Shown here: positions 7,731-16,228 of the stretch, in pieces
Layout of the letters: each line of letters opens with the position of its first letter
How positions within the stretch are numbered: the stretch's first letter is position 1
Assembly (NCBI RefSeq): GCF_019884785.1
Contig: NZ_CP082326.1
Coordinates: 2,659,355-2,723,354, forward strand
Length of the DNA: 64,000 nucleotides
Reading direction: 5' to 3'
DNA from: Crassaminicella profunda
Lineage (GTDB): Bacteria; Bacillota; Clostridia; Peptostreptococcales; Thermotaleaceae
Program-made: the position numbers and the translations under genes
The notes under the pieces: model-generated
What the model was told of the DNA's origin: nothing
Databases searched by the model: none
What the model saw: only the letters and a program-made list of their open reading frames with translations

Positions 7731-9949
7731 AACAAACCCTCCTTTATGTAATGGGGTATCTCCCAATTACTAAATTCATTTCCTTTTTTATCAGGTTTGC
7801 TATTAAGTAAAATTTCCATAGCAAAAGATGGTTTTTTACCTATACAATTTTCAGCTAAATCATATGCATCTTTAGTTAGATCATCGAAATATTTAATATG
7901 TTTCAAGCTTTTAAAATTTTCCTTATTCTCTATAATAAATTTTCTATTTACATGAAAAAAAGCGTCCTCAAAACTTCTAGCATGATATGAAGCTCCATTT
8001 TCATTTTCTTCAGAAACTTGATAAGTAACCGCTATCTCCCCGATTGCACTCTGCTCCCAATTATTTGTTTCTGAATTTCTTGTCAATTTCTTTTTTTCAA
8101 ATTCTAAATTCTTAAAATACTCTAATTCATCCTTAACATTTTCAGATGGTAATTCTTCTAAATACTTTGCACAAAAAAACTTTAATGAAGCATTTGTTGT
8201 TATTGTTCCATTTTCACCATCTACCCTACATGGAGCTGGCACAAATTTTACATTCCCCTCTTTTTTTATTTCACTCTTTTCATCTTTCTTTTTTTTCTCT
8301 ACTAGCTTTGCTGAATCTATATCTGTTATAATTAATGCCTTTATTCCAATAAAATCAATAAACCGTTCAAATATATGAGAATATGCACCTACTTCAACAA
8401 CTGAAATATTTTGTGACAGCATTGGGACTCCATTATCTTTTTCCATTTGATCAATTTTTTTCATCATTGCAGGTAACAATATTCGTTCCGTATCACCTTC
8501 AATTAATATTGCTTTATCTGCAAAAAATAATTCAGAACGATTTAAAGTTAAATATTGTTTTAAAAATTTAAATTGCTGTCTTCCCTTTTCTTCGGCCTTA
8601 GAATACTCTAACTCTAAATCTTTTAAATTTTTTGCAAGAACACACCCTTGTTTTTTCTTATAAAAATATTTTATATCATTAAAATCACTTTCAGACGTTA
8701 TATGAGAAGAGTGTGTTGTAATAACGGTTTGCATGTCAAATGAATTTTTACCTTCACTACCATTACACCCATCTCTCAAAATATCTTTAATATTTTTTAT
8801 AAATACATACTGCATCTGTGGATGAGTATGTGCTTCTGGCTCTTCAATAAAAAACAAATTAATATCTGCTGGCTTTTGGTTTTCTTTTCCGTCCTTTCTA
8901 AATTCGCTCAAGTCCACTTCTATTTCAAAAATCATGCTAATCAAATTTAAGTACCCTAATCCATTATAATTCTCTGGTAGCAAATTAGCATCATTATGAT
9001 TATACATTACTGTTGTATTTCCTTTTAGTAATTCTTTGCGTTTTAGTGAAGACACTATCTGAATAACCGATTCGCCAGGTTTTATACCTCCAAATTTTTT
9101 TACTTTCCCCACAACATTATCAAATAAATTGTCATATATTTTATTTAACTGCCTATCCGTACTAACAATTTGATCTTTAAATTTATCTATTGCTACCTTT
9201 TGTTCATCATTTTCCTCAATCTTTTCATAGTATTTCGATGAAAGCACTGAAAGTGTATTATCAGTTTCTACGTTTGAAACCGACCTACGTGCACTTATAT
9301 ATTTAAATCTAATAATCTTCTCTAAGTTTATTTTATTCTTATCCAAATCTATATACTCATCATTTTTTTCTTTTTTATCGATTAAATCATATGCAATAGA
9401 TTTTTTTGAAGATTTAAAGAATTTCTTATATTCATTTTTAATAAAATTTCCAAAATAATGTTTAGCTAATTCATCTCTATTTTCATATTTTTCATCTGCT
9501 TTTACACGATTGTCTTTATATTTATTATATTCATCTTTTAACTTATTAAATTCATCTTGAGATAAAGTATATTCAAACCCCAAAACTACATTTTGATTAT
9601 CAGGGTCTAAGTCCATTATAACCTCACTTATATTAGATAAATCATCATCTTCATGATATTGTATAAACAGTTTCATAGAAATCCCTATAGGGAAAAATGT
9701 ATCATTTTCTATTGGACTATAATTACTTTCTACTTTTTCTTTCAACTCTTTCTGAAAATCAATATTAAAATCATCGTATGTAAAATTGTTTATATTTGAT
9801 TTATTTCCAATAAATTTATCTAAAATAGATAGTAATGAAGTTTTTCCACAGTTATTTTTACCAATAACTACAGATAAATCATCTTCTAAATCAAGATCAA
9901 ATTGTTTTAGCAAACGAAAGTTTTCTATTTTTATTTTCGAAATTTTCAT
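7712..9949 (-). CDS. gajA: GajA-like OLD-family ATPase/TOPRIM endonuclease
   Basis: Protein of 745 residues. The ATPase half has Walker A GKNNCGKT (30-37), Walker B NLFFIEEPEAH (about 364-374) and the H-switch TTHSSH (411-416). The TOPRIM half has ILIEGDTE (Glu484) and IITDIDSAK (Asp543, Asp545), the metal-binding acidic residues, and a late RSFEDAFF motif (about 658-665) typical of OLD proteins. In Gabija, GajA forms a tetramer that nicks DNA when nucleotide levels fall during phage replication. At 745 residues it is longer than the roughly 580 of the Bacillus prototype; the extra length is in lysine-rich insertions at about 100-215 and 550-650. The helicase gene overlaps its 3' end. This gene is intact. 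Confidence 0.88.
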   Translation of the reverse strand: MKISKIKIENFRLLKQFDLDLEDDLSVVIGKNNCGKTSLLSILDKFIGNKSNINNFTYDDFNIDFQKELKEKVESNYSPIENDTFFPIGISMKLFIQYHEDDDLSNISEVIMDLDPDNQNVVLGFEYTLSQDEFNKLKDEYNKYKDNRVKADEKYENRDELAKHYFGNFIKNEYKKFFKSSKKSIAYDLIDKKEKNDEYIDLDKNKINLEKIIRFKYISARRSVSNVETDNTLSVLSSKYYEKIEENDEQKVAIDKFKDQIVSTDRQLNKIYDNLFDNVVGKVKKFGGIKPGESVIQIVSSLKRKELLKGNTTVMYNHNDANLLPENYNGLGYLNLISMIFEIEVDLSEFRKDGKENQKPADINLFFIEEPEAHTHPQMQYVFIKNIKDILRDGCNGSEGKNSFDMQTVITTHSSHITSESDFNDIKYFYKKKQGCVLAKNLKDLELEYSKAEEKGRQQFKFLKQYLTLNRSELFFADKAILIEGDTERILLPAMMKKIDQMEKDNGVPMLSQNISVVEVGAYSHIFERFIDFIGIKALIITDIDSAKLVEKKKKDEKSEIKKEGNVKFVPAPCRVDGENGTITTNASLKFFCAKYLEELPSENVKDELEYFKNLEFEKKKLTRNSETNNWEQSAIGEIAVTYQVSEENENGASYHARSFEDAFFHVNRKFIIENKENFKSLKHIKYFDDLTKDAYDLAENCIGKKPSFAMEILLNSKPDKKGNEFSNWEIPHYIKEGLLWLKQD

Positions 9950-10132
9950 AGCATCACTCTTTTCTTAATATATTTAAATCTTCAATTATATACACTAATT
10001 CCTTTAAATCAAATAAAACGGACATAACTTTTACATTTCTATATTCCATTATATAACAATTTCCCCATTTTTTCATCTCTATATCTTTCTACATTTGATA
10101 GATAAACTTTCTAAAATACCCCAAAATAATAT
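9950..10132. other. spacer upstream of the Gabija-like operon
   Basis: About 180 bases between the OLD gene start and the terminator behind the LRR gene. It must hold the promoter for the minus-strand operon, but no clear -35/-10 pair stands out in this very AT-rich stretch. Confidence 0.3.
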
Positions 10133-10166
10133 TAAAGGAGTTTCCTTTTAACAGGACACTCCTTTA
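10133..10166 (-). terminator. terminator after the LRR gene
   Basis: Nine-base-pair stem TAAAGGAGT/ACTCCTTTA with a 16-base loop; read on the minus strand it is followed by an AT-rich tract with TTTT. It lies 19 bases beyond the TAA at 10185, which supports that stop, not the internal TGA, as the original gene end. Confidence 0.55.
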
Positions 10167-10184
10167 TCTACATTTTTATAAAAA

Positions 10185-11261
10185 TTAGTTTATATACATA
10201 TTCAATCCACTACTCTTAATTTTTTCAACTTCAATTCCTTTTTTCTTAGCCTCCTGTTCAAATTCATCCATATTTGGAATATAACCGCCCTGAATGCTAA
10301 TCTTTTCTAAATGCTCTAATTCAAATACTTTACTAATATCTGTAATTCACAATTCATAGAAATCTAATTCCTTTAGCTGTGGGAATTTTTCGATACCATC
10401 AAAACTTATTACTTTCCCATCTGCAATATTTAATCTTTCTAAATTAGCTGGTCCTTCTAGTCCTATCAAATCCTCAAAATCCATACCTTGCACGTCAAAC
10501 CTTTTTAGATTTGGAAAATTATCTAAACTATCTATTTTACCACCTTTAGGATATAGGATTTCAAGCCTCTCCAGAGATTCCATATTATCAATTTTCTCAA
10601 GTTTATCTACATTTGCATACCAAACCAATAGATGTTTTAAATTACTCAACTTTCCAATAGGTCTAAAATCATGAATGATGAAGCCATCAGATATGTATAT
10701 ATACTCAACATCTTTAAAATTTTCAATCCCATCTAGATTATTTATACGATCATCATCATCTAACCCTAATTTTCCTATCCCCTTTAAATCCTCTTCTTCT
10801 ACTTTTCCCTTAATGTTATATTCCTTTTTTACATATCTATAAAAATTTTTATCTTTGATAATATTATTTGCATACATATAATAATCTACAGAAAAAAATC
10901 CAATCAATAGTATAATAATTAAAATCTTTTTTTGTAGCTTATATGTTACGTTCTCTTTGTTGAAAGCATTAATAATAATCCATGAAAATCCACTAAAAAC
11001 AAGGATATAATTAGGTATGTATATCCCATATCTAAAAAGAATATAATTACCAATCATCATAGTTGAAAAAATAATTCCTTCTTTCTCTTTTGTATTTTTT
11101 GTTGCTTTTCTTATTAAACGAGATATCAAAAAACCTATCCAAACAGCTGGAAACGCTCCGTCAAAAGAAGTATCCCTTATAAATAAATGTACCCACATTA
11201 AACCTATTATAAAGATTACTGACCAAAAGCTATCTTTTTTGTACCATTTTTTAGTTTCCAT
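10185..11261 (-). pseudogene. membrane leucine-rich-repeat protein with an in-frame TGA
   Basis: The frame from ATG 11261 reads 304 residues to TGA at 10349-10347, then continues 53 more codons in the same frame to TAA at 10185. The N-terminal 135 residues hold about four membrane helices. The outer part (about 160-304) consists of short leucine-rich repeats of the internalin-like type, with units such as FKDVEYIYIS, LSNLKHLLVWY, MESLERLEILY, FPNLKRFDVQG and FPQLKELDFYEL. The residues after the TGA (ITDISKVFELEHLEKISI) continue the repeat register exactly, so the TGA interrupts a real gene. Function unknown; it may be a surface or sensing protein carried by the element. The protein as read lacks only its last repeat and cap and might still fold. 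Confidence 0.7.
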
Positions 11262-11409
11262 AGTCTCCCCACTTAAAAGTATTTTTTATAAATTTTATTC
11301 GTGCGTATATCTTGTTTCTAAGCATACTACCTCTATACATTACCATTATTTTACTATACTCCATACTGCATTTCAATATAATCCCTCCATATAATAAATT
11401 GGCATCAAT

Positions 11410-11580
11410 TTATGTATTTTTCAACCTCCTCAAAATCTCATCATACACAATCTTTCTCTCATCTATATCAAGCTTATTCACCCTTCCAATAACAACCTTC
11501 GCTAAAGCTCTTGCCATTCGTTTTTCTAAAACACTTTTATCGGGAATGTTGACGACTACTTTGATTTTTTGTTTTGGCAT
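11410..11580 (-). CDS. 56-residue basic protein divergent from recombinase 3
   Basis: Short ORF from ATG 11580 (AAGGGGGA about nine bases upstream) to TAA at 11410. The protein starts MPKQKIKVVVNIPD and continues with a charged helix ending DERKIVYDEILRRLKN. It is basic and helical, without a membrane segment. It faces away from the third serine recombinase, and the 163-base gap between them probably holds both promoters. The plus-strand reading frame over the same DNA is judged a shadow because it lacks a ribosome site. Small basic partners next to serine integrases can be directionality factors or regulators; that role here is only a suggestion. Confidence 0.6.
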   Translation of the reverse strand: MPKQKIKVVVNIPDKSVLEKRMARALAKVVIGRVNKLDIDERKIVYDEILRRLKNT

Positions 11581-11743
11581 ATTTGTACATCCCCCTTCTT
11601 TATCTAATTAATATTAAGAAATGGGTTTGTACTATTCCAATTTGTGTAATATTGTCCACTTCATTGATGTATTTATAAATAATACAAGTACTAAAATCCC
11701 GCTGTTGCGTAAAAATATGAATAACTACTTATACAAGGAGGTG

Positions 11744-13363
11744 ATGAACATATCAACCATTGCCATATATTCTCGTAAATCGAAAGCTACTGAAAAAGGT
11801 GAATCTATCCAAAATCAGATAGACCTTTGCAGAGATTATGCAAAGAAGCATTTCCAAGGAAATAATTTTCTTATTTATGAAGATGAAGGCTACTCTGGTG
11901 GGAATAGTAATCGACCTAAGTTTCAAAAGATGCTAAAGGATTTAAAAAAGAAAAAGTTCCAGGTCCTTATTTGCTATCGGTTGGATCGGATCAGCAGAAA
12001 TATTTCTGATTTCTCAAGTTTAGTTGCTCTCCTTCAAGAGTACAATATTGATTTTGTATCCATTCGAGAACAATTCGATACTTCTACTCCTATGGGACGT
12101 GCCATGATGTATATTACTTCTGTATTTGCACAGCTTGAAAGAGAAACCATTGCTGAAAGAATCAGAGATAATATGTTAGCCCTAGCTAGAACAGGCAGGT
12201 GGCTTGGGGGAAAGACTCCTATGGGATTTAAGAGTAAAGGAAGTACATATTTCAATGTAGAAAATACAAAGAAGAAAATGTATCACCTTACTCCCATTCA
12301 CAAGGAACTAGAATTAGTAAAAGTCTTTTATAAAAAATATTTAGAACTAGGTTCCCTTACAAAACTTGAAAGCTGGGCATTAGAAAGTCACATAAAAACG
12401 AGGAACAATAAAGACTTTGATAAAAGTATTTTAAAAGTCATTCTTACTAATCCTGTTTATGTTATAGGGAATAAAGTAATATATGGGTATTTTCAAAATC
12501 TTGGTGCTGATATCGCTAACAAGGCTGAAGAATTTGATGGTACGCATGGGCTCATGGTCTATAATAAGCATGATGAAAAGAAAAATAGGATTGTAAGAAA
12601 AGATCCTTCTGAATGGGTAGTTGCTATAGGAAATCATGAAGGTATCATTCCTTCTCATGAGTGGATACGAGTACAAAATTTATTAGAGGGAAACAGCCAA
12701 AAAGCTCCTCGAGTAGGTACTAGCAATATTGGATTGATTACCACATTACTGCGGTGTAAAAACTGTGGTTCTAAGATGAGAATTTCCATATCTAAAAAAG
12801 AATATGGAACCTATTATTACTATAAATGCTTAATGAAAGAAAGATCAAGGGGTAGTCGTTGCAATATTAAAAATTTAAATGGTAATGAAGCAGATGAATT
12901 TGTGGTGAATGAACTGAAAAAAATGAGTCATGCAAATCATGATTTTTATCAGTTCCTTTTGAATGAAAGAAAGAAATTAAACAATTTATCTACTGTAAAC
13001 AACGTTGATAAAGATAAGCTTTATGAAGAATTAAAAGAATGCAAAGCTGCGATTGGTAACTTAACCTTACAGTTAGCAAAGAATCAAGATTCAAAGGCAT
13101 CCAAATATATCATTGAGCAGATAGAAACCTTTGATGATAAAATTGCTGATATACAAAACGAATTAGAAAATACAAACGAAAAAAAAGAATCTACAAATCT
13201 ACAAAAAATAAATATAGAGATACTACTCAGTCTTATAAAAGATTTTGCAAGTAATGTAGATACTCTTACTTTTCATGAAAAGAAGAAAATAATGAATGAA
13301 ATCATCGATGAAATTACTTGGGATGGTAAAACTTTAGAAATTAATATTTTACCCCATCTTTAA
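11744..13363 (+). CDS. large serine recombinase 3
   Basis: Protein of 539 residues from ATG 11744. The frame is open upstream (alternative ATG 11717), but homology to resolvases begins at ISTIAIYSRKS, and a strong AAGGAGGTG lies directly before the chosen ATG, unusually close. Resolvase domain about 5-150 with catalytic Ser13, ESIQNQ, YRLDRISRN and TPMGRAMMYI-type helix E. A recombinase domain with GRWLGGKTPMGF follows, then a zinc ribbon (CKNC near residue 338, later cysteines in CLMKERSRGSRC) and a long coiled coil (about 400-480). This is the recombinase closest to the element's right boundary, roughly 500 bases away, a usual place for an integrase next to its att site. Confidence 0.92.
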   Translation: MNISTIAIYSRKSKATEKGESIQNQIDLCRDYAKKHFQGNNFLIYEDEGYSGGNSNRPKFQKMLKDLKKKKFQVLICYRLDRISRNISDFSSLVALLQEYNIDFVSIREQFDTSTPMGRAMMYITSVFAQLERETIAERIRDNMLALARTGRWLGGKTPMGFKSKGSTYFNVENTKKKMYHLTPIHKELELVKVFYKKYLELGSLTKLESWALESHIKTRNNKDFDKSILKVILTNPVYVIGNKVIYGYFQNLGADIANKAEEFDGTHGLMVYNKHDEKKNRIVRKDPSEWVVAIGNHEGIIPSHEWIRVQNLLEGNSQKAPRVGTSNIGLITTLLRCKNCGSKMRISISKKEYGTYYYYKCLMKERSRGSRCNIKNLNGNEADEFVVNELKKMSHANHDFYQFLLNERKKLNNLSTVNNVDKDKLYEELKECKAAIGNLTLQLAKNQDSKASKYIIEQIETFDDKIADIQNELENTNEKKESTNLQKINIEILLSLIKDFASNVDTLTFHEKKKIMNEIIDEITWDGKTLEINILPHL

Positions 13364-13374
13364 ATACAAAATAA

Positions 13375-13737
13375 TTAATTATGCTCAGCCTTTGCTTTTC
13401 TAGATTCTATTATCATTACTATGATTGTAATGATCACACAGGCTAATGCAAATATTGGTACATACGTTAAAAACTCAACTACACTAATATGAAAGCTACT
13501 CGTACTAGGTGCATCTGTAGACATCCATCCTATAAACACTATAGGAAACCATAAAACAATATCTAATATAAAGAAACGTATAGATTTATTGCGCTCTTTT
13601 CGTAAAAGCTCCATATTAGATGTGTATTCTCCCGATAATAAACAGAGAATAATTTTAGGTAATAATATGACTGGATATAGGTATGGTAGTGTTACTGCTA
13701 ATGCCACTATTGGCATTACTATTTCAAGAATAAACAT
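13375..13737 (-). CDS. small membrane protein at the right end of the element
   Basis: Protein of 120 residues with three likely membrane helices (about 3-30, 54-72, 85-110) and a basic, charged C-terminus. AAAGGTGG lies 13 bases upstream of ATG 13737. No family recognised. It converges on the third recombinase with only 11 bases between stop codons and lies between that gene and the interrupted ABC ATPase, so it is probably the last gene of the element. Confidence 0.6.
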   Translation of the reverse strand: MFILEIVMPIVALAVTLPYLYPVILLPKIILCLLSGEYTSNMELLRKERNKSIRFFILDIVLWFPIVFIGWMSTDAPSTSSFHISVVEFLTYVPIFALACVIITIIVMIIESRKAKAEHN

Positions 13738-13871
13738 AGGATCATTCCACCTTTATATTCTAATCAACTCTATTTTATCATTTTTTACATTAATATCCAA
13801 TTTATTCTTTTGTTTTCTGTTCCTTACCTATTATATTAGTCAAATTTTTTATCATTATAATCCGTCTTTTT

Positions 13872-14063
13872 GAAGACATAGCAGAAGCTATATCTATGGC
13901 AGATAGAGTAGTCGTTCTCTCCAAAAGACCTGCTATGGTAAAAAGTATTCATGAAATTCATCTAACACTTGAAAACGAAAGAACACCTCTTTCTTCTAGA
14001 GAAGCTCCTGAATTTAGACATTATTTTAATTCTATATGGAAGGAGCTTGATGTTCATGTTTGA
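13872..14063 (+). pseudogene. ABC-transporter ATPase, C-terminal fragment cut by the mobile element
   Basis: A 63-residue coding end that reads EDIAEAISMADRVVVLSKRP and ends in TGA at 14061-14063. This matches the segment after the H-loop of SsuB/TauB-type ATPases, where intact proteins read THDI..AI..ADRV.VLS..P. Walker A, signature and Walker B are absent, and the residues before Glu-Asp-Ile (encoded upstream of 13872) no longer match, so homology stops abruptly. The stop codon overlaps the start of the permease gene by eight bases, as in an intact operon. The simplest reading is that the mobile element to the left inserted here; the 5' part should lie left of the window. Confidence 0.78.
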
Positions 14064-14895
14064 TAAAGTAGTAGATTCTAAAAAAGGCAAAACTCTAAAT
14101 TATCAATTTTCTAAAGACCATATGAAATTTTTAGCTGTAGATAAAAAAAGAAAAAAAGCTATCCTTATTACACAATTATCCTTACTTGTAGTATTTTTTG
14201 CCCTTTGGGAAATAGCTGCTCGACTCGAGTTAATAGATACCTTCCTTACAAGCTATCCCTCTCAAATGTGGCATTTATTTTTAAAGCTTGCAAAAGATGG
14301 GTCTCTATTTAAACATATTGGAGTAAGTACTTTTGAAACTGTTGTAGGCTTTTTACTAGGAACTTTTTTCGGAACTTTAGTTGCAATCCTTTTATGGTGG
14401 TCAGATTTTGTTTCTAAAGTATTAGACCCTTATATGGTTATTTTAAATGCACTTCCTAAAACAGCCTTAGCACCCATTATCATTCTTTGGGCAGGAGCAG
14501 GGATTACAGGGATTATTTTTACTGCTCTAACCATTTCAATCGTTGTTACCATTTTAGGCGTATATGGAGGATTTACTGAAGTTGATGAGGATAAAATAAA
14601 AATGCTTCAAACCTTTGGTGCAACAAAAGTACAAACACTTCAAAAAGTAATCATTCCAGCAAGTATTCCTACTATCATTAATGCCCTTAAAATCAATGTA
14701 GGCCTTTCTTGGGTAGGGGTAATCGTTGGAGAATTTTTAGTATCTCAAGCAGGAATAGGATACTTAATCGTATATGGCGGTCAAGTATTTAAATTAGATT
14801 TAGTTATGACAAGTGTTATTATATTAGCGATTCTTGCATCTCTTATGTATCAAGGGGTAGCCTATTTTGAGAAAAAATTAATGAAGGGAAGATAA
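14056..14895 (+). CDS. ABC transporter permease, nitrate/sulfonate/taurine type
   Basis: Protein of 279 residues from ATG 14056; GGAGC lies upstream within the ATPase end. Six membrane helices, with the BPD permease EAA-like loop GFTEVDEDKIKMLQTFGATK followed by PASIPTIINALK. Such permeases form a dimer that moves sulfonates, taurine, nitrate or thiamin precursors with an SsuB-type ATPase and a lipoprotein binding partner. Here the ATPase gene is broken and no binding protein is in view, so transport depends on the ATPase being restored or supplied elsewhere. Substrate cannot be read from the sequence. Confidence 0.88.
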   Translation: MFDKVVDSKKGKTLNYQFSKDHMKFLAVDKKRKKAILITQLSLLVVFFALWEIAARLELIDTFLTSYPSQMWHLFLKLAKDGSLFKHIGVSTFETVVGFLLGTFFGTLVAILLWWSDFVSKVLDPYMVILNALPKTALAPIIILWAGAGITGIIFTALTISIVVTILGVYGGFTEVDEDKIKMLQTFGATKVQTLQKVIIPASIPTIINALKINVGLSWVGVIVGEFLVSQAGIGYLIVYGGQVFKLDLVMTSVIILAILASLMYQGVAYFEKKLMKGR

Positions 14896-14900
14896 AAACA

Positions 14901-14940
14901 AATAGGGACTCTCATCTATCAAAAGTCCCTATTTTTCTTT
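14901..14940 (+). terminator. terminator after the ABC permease
   Basis: Ten-base-pair perfect stem AATAGGGACT/AGTCCCTATT with a 13-base loop and T-rich tail, six bases behind the permease stop. Confidence 0.85.
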
Positions 14941-14981
14941 TCATTCTATCATTTCTATTCCTTCCATCTTCCTATAAACTT

Positions 14982-15722
14982 CTACAGAATTCGTCCATCT
15001 TCAAAAGTACCTAAAAATAAATCATCTATAGCAATATAAATAGGATCGTCTACTATTTTAGAATCCTGTGATTCTTCAATATTATTTATTTTCTCGGGTT
15101 CATCCATCTTATCAGTCTCATTGGAGACATCATAGATATATGCTCTCTGTTGATCAAGTAAATGTTCATATCTTATATGCCCAAACATAAGATTAGAATT
15201 TTGTTTCTTTCTATAAATCCATTTCTTCTCGATCTTATCGTTCTTTAAAATAAAAATATCCATTCCTTTGTAAACTTGTCCTTCTCTAAAAACATATATA
15301 TACATCTCATCATTTTGTTTTGATTTTTCCACAGCAATTTTACTTACTTTATAAATTTCATCACCTTTTATATCATTTTCATTTGACTCAAATCCAAATT
15401 CTCCAACTTTTTTGAAGTTATCTGTTGTCTCTTTCATGACCAACACATTTTCATACTCTGGATGTATAGGATTATTAACAATATATAAACGATATAACTT
15501 ATCTAATTCATATGAGAACAAAGGATTTTGTGGCACTTGTTCTACTTGTTCATTCAAGTCCTTTTCATACACAGATGTATCTACATCTCTTTTATCTATC
15601 TCTGCATCAACATGACTCTTTTCCACTACAGAACTTGCTGTATTTTCTTTACTACACCCTGCTAATGTAAAAAGTAATAATAATACTACTATTATTTTTC
15701 CTATACTCATAAATTTTTTCAT
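14982..15722 (-). CDS. lipoprotein of unknown function
   Basis: Protein of 246 residues. ATG 15722 is preferred over the longer frame because AGGAGTGG lies just upstream and the protein then starts with a lipoprotein signal (MKKFMSIGKIIVVLLLL, lipobox LAGC). The mature part is acidic in its first 70 residues, then a globular beta-rich region (YRLYIVNNP, YVFREGQVYKGMDIFIL). No known domain recognised. It lies in opposite orientation between the intact permease and the decayed permease copy, so it interrupts what may once have been one transporter locus. Confidence 0.7.
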   Translation of the reverse strand: MKKFMSIGKIIVVLLLLFTLAGCSKENTASSVVEKSHVDAEIDKRDVDTSVYEKDLNEQVEQVPQNPLFSYELDKLYRLYIVNNPIHPEYENVLVMKETTDNFKKVGEFGFESNENDIKGDEIYKVSKIAVEKSKQNDEMYIYVFREGQVYKGMDIFILKNDKIEKKWIYRKKQNSNLMFGHIRYEHLLDQQRAYIYDVSNETDKMDEPEKINNIEESQDSKIVDDPIYIAIDDLFLGTFEDGRIL

Positions 15723-15815
15723 TCTTCCACTCCTCGTACATATTTGAACAGCTTTAAGATATATCATACACTAATTTTGAATATTTTTCCAACATCTTGA
15801 CTTTATTATCCTATA

Positions 15816-16181
15816 ACTACAACCGTATCCATCGTAGTTACTATTTTAGACGTCTATGGAGGCTTTAAAGAAGTTGACGAAGATAAAAAATACTACTTCT
15901 AATTCATCTAAATGACCTTTGAACATGCCTGACGTTGGAATAAATTCAAATTCGTGTACAAAATTTTTTTCACTTTTTAAATTAACATATTCATTCTACA
16001 TTCTTTTCATATAACCGTCAATTTTAGCTTATATTCCACTGCCTTCAACTTTATGCGACAATACTCAAAAATACATATGACCTTAAAAACTTTCGTATTG
16101 ATTTATCATTTTATCAATCCTTGTATCCCTGATGTATCAAGGCCTAGCTTATTTTTAAAAAAATTAGCAAAAGTAAGATAA
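15816..16181 (+). pseudogene. decayed second copy of the ABC permease
   Basis: Two blocks are collinear with the intact permease at 14056-14895. Block one (15816-15902) reads SIVVTILDVYGGFKEVDEDK, against SIVVTILGVYGGFTEVDEDK in the intact gene. Block two (16117-16155) reads ILVSLMYQGLAYF, against ILASLMYQGVAYF, and runs into stops. The distance between the blocks is 229 bases here and 234 in the intact gene, so the middle has decayed rather than been cut out. The 5' part is missing. It is the relic of a tandem or parallel transporter copy. Confidence 0.8.
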
Positions 16182-16228
16182 TTTTTGTAATAGAATATAA
16201 AAATATCTCCAATAATATAAATAACACG

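Noticed and set aside
7377-10349. UGA as a recoded sense codon (Trp, Gly or Sec) in the defence cargo
   Set aside because: The intact OLD gene between the two TGA-bearing genes uses TGG for tryptophan and contains no internal TGA. No SECIS-like hairpin was evident after the stops, and neighbouring chromosomal genes use TGA as a normal stop.
11312-11611. 99-residue plus-strand ORF
   Set aside because: No ribosome site and hydrophobic, low-complexity translation; the opposite strand holds a better supported 56-residue gene.
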